Shown piece by piece: positions 17,720-24,939 of a stretch of 46,131 nt of DNA. A program made the translations under genes and the position numbers. Within the stretch, counting starts at the first letter, position 1, and each line of letters opens with the position of its first letter. The notes beneath the pieces were generated by a model that saw nothing but the letters and a program-made list of their open reading frames with translations, searched no databases and was not told the origin of the DNA. This DNA comes from DASQHY01 sp035602605 (GTDB taxonomy: Bacteria > Acidobacteriota > Terriglobia > Acidiferrales > UBA7541): assembly GCA_035602605.1 (NCBI GenBank), contig DATNLZ010000114.1, positions 1 through 46,131 on the forward strand, given 5' to 3'.

Positions 17720-19360
17720 TTGGCGCTGCAAAAAGATAACCTCTGGTACAAGGATGCCGTTATTTATCAGCTTCACGTGCGCACTTTCTGCGACAGCAAT
17801 GCTGACGGCATCGGGGACTTCGCTGGCCTCACGCAACGACTCGACTATCTGCGAGAACTCGGGATTACCGCCATCTGGCTTCTCCCTTTTTACCCATCGC
17901 CATTGCGCGACGACGGTTACGACATATCTGATTACACTGCGGTTCATCCAAGTTACGGGTCGCTTGAGGATTTCAAGACATTTCTGACCGCGGCGCATAC
18001 TCGGGGAATACGCATCATCATCGATATGGTCCTGAATCATACTTCCGACCAACACCCTTGGTTTCAAGAGGCGCGAAGCTCCAGGGAAAACCCCAAACGA
18101 CACTGGTACGTATGGAGCGATACCGACACCGGGTATCAGGGCGTGCGGATCATTTTTCTCGACACCGAGACATCCAACTGGGCCTGGGATAACATCTCGA
18201 AGTCCTATTACTGGCACCGATTTTTTAGTCATCAACCCGATCTAAATTTTGACAATCCTGGCGTTCTTGAAGCCCTATGGGAAGTGATGGAGTTCTGGCT
18301 AAATCTGGGTGTAGACGGCCTCCGATTGGACGCGGTTCCCTACCTGGTGGAGCGGGAGGGAACTTCCTGTGAAAATCTGCCAGAGACGCATGCGATCATT
18401 CACGACCTTCGCAAACGCTTGGATTTACTCTATCCGGGAAGGATGCTTCTGGCCGAGGCAAACCAATCGCCTGCCGACGTTCGCGCCTATTTCGGAAACG
18501 GCGACGAATTTCACGCGGCGTTTCACTTTCCTCTCATGCCAAGAATGTTCATGGCTGTAAAACTAGAAGATCGTAAGCCGATCATGGAAGTCCTGGAGCA
18601 GACACCCGAAATCCCCGACACCTGCCAATGGTGCATTTTCCTTCGTAACCATGATGAGCTCACACTGGAGATGGTAACGGATATCGAACGCAGCTACATG
18701 TACGACGAGTACGCGATGGATAAGACGATGCGCATCAATCGAGGCATCCGTCGGCGCCTAGCTCCTATGATGGGCAACGACCGAAGGCAGATTGAACTGC
18801 TAAACGGATTACTAATGTCCATGCCCGGGACGCCTATCGTGTATTACGGAGACGAGATCGGCATGGGCGATAACATCTACCTTGGCGATCGCAATGGGGT
18901 CCGCACACCCATGCAGTGGAATGGCGGAACCAATGCGGGGTTCTCGATGGCGGACCCAGAACGCTTGTACTCGCCGGTAATCTCTAATGCCGTGTATGGC
19001 TATCAGGCGATCAACGTAGATTCACAAAGAAGGTCGGAGCACTCGCTGCTCCGCTGGATGAAATCCTTAATTCAGGTGCGTAATGCATCCCAAGTATTTA
19101 GTCGCGGATCGATTCACTTTTTGAATCCTTCGAATCATCGGGCTCTGGCGTACATGCGCCAATTCGGTGAGGAAACAGTCCTGGTTGTGAACAACCTTTC
19201 AAGCTCTGCGCAGGCTGTAGAACTCGACGTGCAACGGTACAGGGGCTATATACCGATCGAGATGTTTGGGAGGAACCTATTTCCCCGCTTTGGGGAGCGG
19301 CCCTACTTACTCACGCTGGGGCCTTATCAATTTTATTGGTTTCGCCTTCGCCGGATTTAA
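17720..19360 (+). CDS. treS: Trehalose synthase (maltose alpha-glucosyltransferase), GH13
   Basis: This 546-residue GH13 enzyme interconverts maltose and trehalose. The N-terminal signature LWYKDAVIYQLHVRTFCDSN is TreS-like. The conserved regions are visible: DMVLNHTSDQHPWF, GVDGLRLDAVPYL (nucleophile Asp), LLAEANQ (acid/base Glu) and FLRNHDELTLE (transition-state Asp). The length fits a TreS without a fused maltokinase domain. The start is TTG 17720, with GGAG 9 nt upstream; no ATG or GTG gives a complete N-terminus in this frame. The gene heads a cluster with a glycosyltransferase, a mechanosensitive-like protein and OtsA/OtsB-type enzymes, pointing to osmotic or desiccation protection. Confidence 0.92.
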   Translation: MALQKDNLWYKDAVIYQLHVRTFCDSNADGIGDFAGLTQRLDYLRELGITAIWLLPFYPSPLRDDGYDISDYTAVHPSYGSLEDFKTFLTAAHTRGIRIIIDMVLNHTSDQHPWFQEARSSRENPKRHWYVWSDTDTGYQGVRIIFLDTETSNWAWDNISKSYYWHRFFSHQPDLNFDNPGVLEALWEVMEFWLNLGVDGLRLDAVPYLVEREGTSCENLPETHAIIHDLRKRLDLLYPGRMLLAEANQSPADVRAYFGNGDEFHAAFHFPLMPRMFMAVKLEDRKPIMEVLEQTPEIPDTCQWCIFLRNHDELTLEMVTDIERSYMYDEYAMDKTMRINRGIRRRLAPMMGNDRRQIELLNGLLMSMPGTPIVYYGDEIGMGDNIYLGDRNGVRTPMQWNGGTNAGFSMADPERLYSPVISNAVYGYQAINVDSQRRSEHSLLRWMKSLIQVRNASQVFSRGSIHFLNPSNHRALAYMRQFGEETVLVVNNLSSSAQAVELDVQRYRGYIPIEMFGRNLFPRFGERPYLLTLGPYQFYWFRLRRI

Positions 19361-19435
19361 TCGACCCACGGGCGGCGGCATCACCTTCTTGGATCTTCCC
19401 GGAGTTTCCGGGTTGAAAGCGAGATTTCAGGCACC

Positions 19436-20725
19436 TTGGCCGAAGATACCTTTCTTGCGGACGATTTGCTTCGCCAACTGATGAGCGTAGGCGAAGTGGA
19501 CCTTCTTGTGGGAATCTCCTCGCACGGCAATGCGATCGCAGTCAGTCAGGCCGTGCACGCAATCGAACAAAGTTTTCAGCAAGAGTTCATCAGGCAACGA
19601 GTTGTCATCGTCCATGTGGACGGTGGAGACAACGACGGGGATGGCGCCGCGGCGGCTGGCCTTAGCGCCTTAGCAGAAAAAGATGTGCGTTTACCTGGAC
19701 GAGCCTCACTCCGCACCGTCCACCGAGTGAAGGCCGACTTTTCTTCCCCGCCATCCCCAGGAATTGCTCTGCACACAATCCTGGCTGCCGCGGACTTGTT
19801 GCGGGCCCGGGCCTGCGCCGTCATTTCGACCGCTACATCCAATCTCACCCCGGGGGGGATCGCGAATCTGCTAAGGCCTGTGTACCAGGGAAAGTTCGAT
19901 TTTGTAGCGCCGCTTTACACCCGCCACAAGTATCAAGGTTTGCTGGCCCGGAATCTTCTTTATCCCATGAGCCGTGCCGTCTTTGGCTGCGGAATCCGCG
20001 AACTCTACTCGGATGAATGGGGATTTTCCGGGCGCCTTGCCGCGCTTTGCCTGAATCAGAATGTGTGGCACGAAGAGGCCATTCGGGCACGACCGGAAGC
20101 GTGGATGGCGATCTCCGCGATTTCCTCTGAGTTTCGCTGTTGCCAAGCCTTTCTCGGTCAGAAGTCACAATCAACAAAAGGTTCGGGAACGGACATCGTC
20201 GAAGCCCTGCGGCAGACGGTAGGAAATCTGTTCTGGTGTTTAGAATGCCGCCAATCGTGGTGGTTGGATTGCGACAAATCGGAACCGGTGCCCACCATCG
20301 GTCCAGACCATGAGCTCACGTCGGAGCCGAGCGACTTGAATCGACACAGAATCTTCGAGATGTTCCGAAGCGGTGTGACAGAACTAGAGCCGATCTTAAG
20401 CTCAATTCTGGATCCCGAAACTCATGCAGAAATTAAGAGCATCGCTTCGCTTGAGGAACAGACGTTCAGGTTTAGATCTGACCTGTGGGTCAGGACTCTC
20501 TATGACTTTGCTGCTTCCTACCATCATGCCGTCATTAACCGAGATCACTTGGTACAGGCCTTAGCGCCCCTGTATCGAGGTATGACCTATTCCTTTCTCG
20601 TTGCACATTCTGACTCCTCACCGGATGAGATGGAGGCGGAGAGCGAAATGCTCTGCGTCGAGTTCGAGCGCCAAAAGCCATACTTGAGAGAGAGATGGAA
20701 GGCAAATGTTGAGGTGAAATCATGA
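19436..20725 (+). CDS. GT-A glycosyltransferase, GT81/mannosylglycerate-synthase-like
   Basis: This protein of about 429 residues has features I associate with the GT81/GT2-like glycerate glycosyltransferases: an N-terminal nucleotide-binding region (DLLVGISSHGNAIAVSQAV), an acidic motif VIVHVDGGDNDGD, the segment YQGKFDFVAPLYTRHKYQGLLARNLLYPMSR, an SDEWGFSGRLA motif near the acceptor site and a C-terminal helical region (YDFAASYHHAVINRDHLVQALAPLYRG). It may make a glucosyl- or mannosyl-glycerate solute, but donor and acceptor are not readable. It starts at TTG 19436, 75 bp after TreS and in the same frame, with only the TreS stop codon between; ATG 19481 is an alternative. Its TGA overlaps the next ATG by 4 nt. 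Confidence 0.7.
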   Translation: MAEDTFLADDLLRQLMSVGEVDLLVGISSHGNAIAVSQAVHAIEQSFQQEFIRQRVVIVHVDGGDNDGDGAAAAGLSALAEKDVRLPGRASLRTVHRVKADFSSPPSPGIALHTILAAADLLRARACAVISTATSNLTPGGIANLLRPVYQGKFDFVAPLYTRHKYQGLLARNLLYPMSRAVFGCGIRELYSDEWGFSGRLAALCLNQNVWHEEAIRARPEAWMAISAISSEFRCCQAFLGQKSQSTKGSGTDIVEALRQTVGNLFWCLECRQSWWLDCDKSEPVPTIGPDHELTSEPSDLNRHRIFEMFRSGVTELEPILSSILDPETHAEIKSIASLEEQTFRFRSDLWVRTLYDFAASYHHAVINRDHLVQALAPLYRGMTYSFLVAHSDSSPDEMEAESEMLCVEFERQKPYLRERWKANVEVKS

Positions 20726-21423
20726 GACAGACCATCCTGCAAGCCCTAGAGCAGGCGTATAGCAATTTAGTCCACATGATCGCTGAATTTCTTCCGCGTT
20801 TCTTGGTGATGTTGATCATCATTGTGCTTGGGCTTCTTGTAGCATTCGTGCTCAAGCACATCTTGCGAGCCCTCCTCGGCCTCACGAAACTCGATCGAGT
20901 GTCTGAGCAAGCCGGGGCTTCCCGCGTCCTTCGGATGGCCGCCCTCCCTTCGATGACCGAGCTGCTAAGCCGCTCCGTTTTCTGGGTAACGTGGTCGGGC
21001 TTCGTTTTGGTTGGGCTCAGCATCCTCGGTGTCCCTGGTCTTCAGGAACAGATTTCGCGGTTGTTCCGGTTCTTGCCCGAGGTGTTCATCGCGATCTTGA
21101 TTTTGTTCCTGGGCTTGGTGACAGCGAACTTTCTATCGCGGACTGCGCTTCTTGCGGTGGTGAATGCCGGTCATCCTTCACCAAGAATTTTTAGCTGGTC
21201 GATCCGCTTCGTTATCTGCATTCTGGCGATCTCGATGGCTTTGGAGGAGCTCGGTTTGGCGAGACAAACCGTGATCTCCGCCTTTTCGATCGTTTTCGGA
21301 GCCTTGATGTTGGCGCTGGCTATTGCCTTCGGTTTAGGTGGTCAAGATCTGGCTCGGAAGTCTCTGCAGAGATATTTAGGAGACACCAAAAAAGAGAAGG
21401 ATAAAGAACCACAGCCGTTGTGA
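20722..21423 (+). CDS. Mechanosensitive-channel-like membrane protein (conserved TM helix repeats)
   Basis: This 233-residue integral membrane protein has about five hydrophobic helices. The repeated unit LPRFLVMLIIIVLGLLVAF / LPEVFIAILILFLGLVTANF is the 'conserved TM helix' element found in small MscS-related proteins. The last helix FGALMLALAIAFGLGGQDLARKSLQRYL resembles the pore-lining helix of MscS, but the protein ends in a charged tail (TKKEKDKEPQPL) and lacks the cytoplasmic beta domain of true MscS. ATG 20722 overlaps the upstream TGA (ATGA), with GAGGTGAAATC in front. In this cluster it may sense or relieve osmotic stress; channel activity is inference. Confidence 0.78.
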   Translation: MRQTILQALEQAYSNLVHMIAEFLPRFLVMLIIIVLGLLVAFVLKHILRALLGLTKLDRVSEQAGASRVLRMAALPSMTELLSRSVFWVTWSGFVLVGLSILGVPGLQEQISRLFRFLPEVFIAILILFLGLVTANFLSRTALLAVVNAGHPSPRIFSWSIRFVICILAISMALEELGLARQTVISAFSIVFGALMLALAIAFGLGGQDLARKSLQRYLGDTKKEKDKEPQPL

Positions 21424-21589
21424 GAGAGAGGAATTATTGGCTACGCGTTCAGCTGCGAAGCGACCGGTTCCGCTGCGGCCGCGTTCCGCCCTGTGGCGCC
21501 GCCACGCCAAATTTCCCAGCCTACGGCAGTGATGTAGACTGGTATTTGCCTTGGCACAAAATCGCGGTAGGTCAAACCGAGGAGTCTCG

Positions 21590-23857
21590 ATGCGTACGAC
21601 TCTGAAAATGGTGCTTCCGCTGATTGTGAGCGTGACCGTCGTCTCTCTGCTGTTCGCCGCGTATCAGGTGCAGACGGAAAAGCGCATCCTCCGCAACGAT
21701 CTGACGCACCGTGCAGAGATTCTCGGCGAGAGCCTCCAGGAAACCGTCGAGCCTCTGTTTGATCGCAAACCGGACAGCAGCATGCAACGGCTCGTCGAAC
21801 GCTTCGGCCGGCGCGAACACTTGAAAGGCGTCGCCGTATATGGCCCGAGCGGTACCGCTCTCGCCACGACGTCTGGCCTCCCACCGCAACTCCAATCCCG
21901 GCCTGCGGTCGCCACCCGTGCCGCCACCCGTAACGCCGGCGGCGGCGAATTTCTCCGCATCGATCAAGTTCCCCTGCACATCTACGCTTTGCCGCTCCAT
22001 CGCGATGGACAAACCGTTGGCACACTCGTGGTTCTGCAGGACACCAGCCATATCGATACGCAGATCTCCCGCACGCTGCGCGATTCCCTGGTCAACGCCC
22101 TCATCCAAACGCTTCTCATCACCGCGTTCGCGCTGGTTCTGGTTCGCTGGACCTTTACCGGCCCGCTCACGCGAACCGCGAAATGGCTCCGCATGCTCCG
22201 CACCGGCCAGTCACACGCTCCTCCTGATCTTGCCCAAGGTGAAATCTTTGACCAGCTCAATCAGGAGGTCACGCATCTGGCCCGCGACCTCAGCGCCGCC
22301 CGCGCCACTGCGCAAGAGGAAGCGCGCCTCCGCGATTCCAACGCCTCTCTATGGACCGCCGAGCGCCTCCGCGTCAGCGTGCGCAACAAGCTGCAGAATA
22401 AGCCGCTCTTCGTCGTCTCGAATCGCGAGCCGTACATGCACGTCTTCAATGACCGGGACAAATCCGTCGGTGTCATCGTCCCCGCCAGCGGCCTGGTCAC
22501 TGCGCTCGAACCCGTGCTTCTCGCCTGCGACGGTACCTGGATCGCCCACGGCTCCGGCAGCGCCGATCGCGAAGTGGTCGACGCCCACGATCGTCTGCGA
22601 GTCCCGCCCGATCACCCGACCTATACGCTGCGCCGCGTCTGGCTCAGCGCCGAAGAAGAAAAAGGCTACTATGCGGGCTTCTCCAACGAAGGTCTTTGGC
22701 CCCTCTGCCACATCGCGCACACACGTCCCATCTTTCGGCCCGAGGACTGGTTTCACTACCAACAGGTCAACCGTCGCTTTGCCGATGTCCTCCTCGAAGA
22801 AATGGCCGGCACCGAATCGCCCATCCTTCTCGCACAGGACTTTCACTTCGCTCTGCTACCGCGCATGATCAAGGAAGCGCGACCCGACGCCCGCGTCGCC
22901 ATTTTCTGGCACATCCCCTGGCCCAATCCGGAAGTCTTCGGCATTTGTCCCTGGCAGCGCGAGCTCGTGGATGGTCTTCTCGGAGCCGACCTCATCGGTT
23001 TTCACATCCAGTCGCACTGCAACAACTTTCTCCAGACCGTCGAACGCGCCGTCGAGGCACTCACCGAATGGGACCGCTTCGCCGTCAATCGTCAGGGTCA
23101 CGTCACTCGCGTACGGCCCTATCCCATCAGCGTAGCTTTCACCGAAAGCGCACCGCAGGACGAACCCGCGCGCAACTCTGGCGCAGAGCGCGCAGCCTTG
23201 TGCGAAGAACTGGGCATCGAAGCTACCCTGCTCGGTGTCGGTGTCGATCGCGTCGACTACACCAAGGGTATTCTCGAGCGCTTCCGCGGCATCGAGCGCT
23301 TTCTGGAGCTCAACCCGACCTATCAACGTCGATTCGCCTTCGTCGAGATCGGCGCTCCAAGCCGCACGCACATCGACCGCTATAAGAATTTCCTGGACGA
23401 AGTCAGCGCTGAAGCAGAACGCATCAATGCACGTTTCCAGGCCGGCCGCTGGAAACCCATCGTGTTTCTGAAAAGGCATCACTCGCACCAGGAGATCGCG
23501 CGCTTTTACCGCGCTGCATCTGTGTGTCTGGTCACTTCGCTACACGACGGGATGAACCTCGTCGCCAAGGAGTTTGTGGCCTCGCGCGAAGACGACCGCG
23601 GCGTCCTAATCCTCAGCACCTTTGCCGGAGCCGCGCTCGAGCTCCACGATGCTCTGCTTGTCAATCCGTATGACGTCCACCAGCTTGCCGGGGCCATCCA
23701 CCGCGCACTCGAAATGCCCGAGGAAGAACAGTCTGCGCGCATGCAGCGCATGCGCTCCAGCGTGCGCGAAAACAACGTCTATCGCTGGGCCGCGAATCTT
23801 CTCTCCGACCTGACGGAAATTCGCATTGATACCCCGGAGCGAGTCGAAGCCTTATGA
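21590..23857 (+). CDS. otsA: Membrane-anchored sensor fused to trehalose-6-phosphate synthase (GT20)
   Basis: This 755-residue protein joins two modules. Residues 1-245 look like a receptor: TM1 (about 7-25), a periplasmic domain of about 140 residues, TM2 (about 167-188), a HAMP-like linker starting TGPLTRTAKWLRMLRTGQ and a coiled-coil stretch. Residues 266-745 form a GT20 trehalose-6-phosphate synthase: KPLFVVSNREPY, LLAQDFHFALLPRMI, GFHIQSHCNNF, VDRVDYTKGI (phosphate-binding Arg/Lys) and SLHDGMNLVAKEFVASR (donor-site Asp/Glu). It should make trehalose 6-phosphate from UDP-glucose and glucose 6-phosphate at the inner membrane. Typical OtsA has about 470 residues and no TM. ATG 21590 has GAGGAG 5 nt upstream. 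The phosphatase gene overlaps by 4 nt. Third positions look more C-rich than in TreS. Confidence 0.88.
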   Translation: MRTTLKMVLPLIVSVTVVSLLFAAYQVQTEKRILRNDLTHRAEILGESLQETVEPLFDRKPDSSMQRLVERFGRREHLKGVAVYGPSGTALATTSGLPPQLQSRPAVATRAATRNAGGGEFLRIDQVPLHIYALPLHRDGQTVGTLVVLQDTSHIDTQISRTLRDSLVNALIQTLLITAFALVLVRWTFTGPLTRTAKWLRMLRTGQSHAPPDLAQGEIFDQLNQEVTHLARDLSAARATAQEEARLRDSNASLWTAERLRVSVRNKLQNKPLFVVSNREPYMHVFNDRDKSVGVIVPASGLVTALEPVLLACDGTWIAHGSGSADREVVDAHDRLRVPPDHPTYTLRRVWLSAEEEKGYYAGFSNEGLWPLCHIAHTRPIFRPEDWFHYQQVNRRFADVLLEEMAGTESPILLAQDFHFALLPRMIKEARPDARVAIFWHIPWPNPEVFGICPWQRELVDGLLGADLIGFHIQSHCNNFLQTVERAVEALTEWDRFAVNRQGHVTRVRPYPISVAFTESAPQDEPARNSGAERAALCEELGIEATLLGVGVDRVDYTKGILERFRGIERFLELNPTYQRRFAFVEIGAPSRTHIDRYKNFLDEVSAEAERINARFQAGRWKPIVFLKRHHSHQEIARFYRAASVCLVTSLHDGMNLVAKEFVASREDDRGVLILSTFAGAALELHDALLVNPYDVHQLAGAIHRALEMPEEEQSARMQRMRSSVRENNVYRWAANLLSDLTEIRIDTPERVEAL

Positions 23858-24636
23858 GCGGTTTGCAGCGGATGGCTCCTCGCCTCCTCGCGCATTGGGA
23901 TCACGTGGCCGCTCGAATCCACTCGAGCCCCCGCGTCGCCGTGTTTCTCGATTTCGACGGCACGCTGGTTCGCATCGCCCGGCGCCCCGATCAGGTGCAC
24001 CTGGCGACCTCCACGCGCCGCGTCTTGCGGCGCCTCGGGCATCATCCTCGCGTAACAGTTGTGGTCATCAGTGGCCGCCGCCGCGCCGAGCTCCTGGGCC
24101 ACATCGGCCTCCGCGGCGTCGGCTATTTCGGTCTTTACGGCTGGGAACGCGGCCGTCATTCCCCGCTTCCCGCCTCCGCTCGCATCGCACTTCGCCGTGT
24201 GCGCAGGCAACTCTCGATTCGTCTTTCCAAAATTCCCGGTATCTGGATTGAGGACAAACACCTCAGCCTGTCGGTTCACCTCCTCAATGTATCCCCGCCG
24301 CGTCAGCGCTGGGCACGCCGCGAAGTCCGTTCTGTGCTGCGGCCTTTTCGGGAGACCCTGCACGTTTTCGAGAATCTCCGCGACTCGGAGGTTGTTCCGC
24401 GCTCCATCCCCAGTAAGGGAGTCGCCGTGCGGCAATTTCTTGCCAAACCGGCGCTTTGCCATGCTCTCCCTTTTTATTTCGGCGACGATCTTTCGGACGA
24501 ACCCGCTTTCGCGGCCGTTCACAAAGGCATTTCTATCTGCGTTGGCGCGGCTCGTCCAACGCGCGCGCGCTATTCCATCCGCGGCCCTGCTGAAGTCGCT
24601 GCCGTACTCACCAAACTGGAGGCGGCTCTGCCATGA
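23854..24636 (+). CDS. otsB: Trehalose-6-phosphate phosphatase (HAD family)
   Basis: This 260-residue HAD phosphatase carries the nucleophile motif FLDFDGTL with D33 and D35, VVISGRRRAELLG as motif II, and a C-terminal YFGDDLSDEPAF with the Mg-binding acidic residues. SIPSKGVAVRQFL provides the conserved Lys. It removes phosphate from trehalose 6-phosphate to give trehalose, completing the OtsA/OtsB route. ATG 23854 overlaps the synthase stop (ATGA), so the two are translationally coupled. It ends the trehalose cluster. Confidence 0.92.
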   Translation: MSGLQRMAPRLLAHWDHVAARIHSSPRVAVFLDFDGTLVRIARRPDQVHLATSTRRVLRRLGHHPRVTVVVISGRRRAELLGHIGLRGVGYFGLYGWERGRHSPLPASARIALRRVRRQLSIRLSKIPGIWIEDKHLSLSVHLLNVSPPRQRWARREVRSVLRPFRETLHVFENLRDSEVVPRSIPSKGVAVRQFLAKPALCHALPFYFGDDLSDEPAFAAVHKGISICVGAARPTRARYSIRGPAEVAAVLTKLEAALP

Positions 24637-24939
24637 AAAACCGCCCAAATGCCGTATGAATTCCCAACCGGGCGTAATTCCGGGTAGCGCGCTGCGGTGC
24701 AGTGTGCATACGACGCAGACGACATGAATACGTTGCTATTCTGTGCAGAAGAAAACCGGCGCAACGAGTCAGCACACCGCGTGACAAGCATCAAGTTATT
24801 GCATTAGACTGTTTTAGCAAACTCCTGGGAGGCCAGGCGGTGCTGCAGCCTTGCATCACCTGGGAGATTGCACCGCGTCACCGTTTGGTATGCCATCTAC
24901 TTCTGAATCTCCATCTGACCGATAGGGAGTAACCGAATC
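24637..24939. other. Intergenic region, 303 bp
   Basis: This gap lies between the trehalose-6-phosphate phosphatase and the GH3 gene. GGGAGTAA near 24925 serves as the ribosome site of the GH3 gene. No strong promoter, hairpin or RNA gene was recognised in the rest. Confidence 0.35.

Noticed and set aside
21840..22868. Plus-strand frame of 342 codons inside the TPS gene
   Set aside because: Its translation is rich in Ser, Pro, Arg and Ala with no motifs, as expected from an alternate frame of a GC-rich gene.
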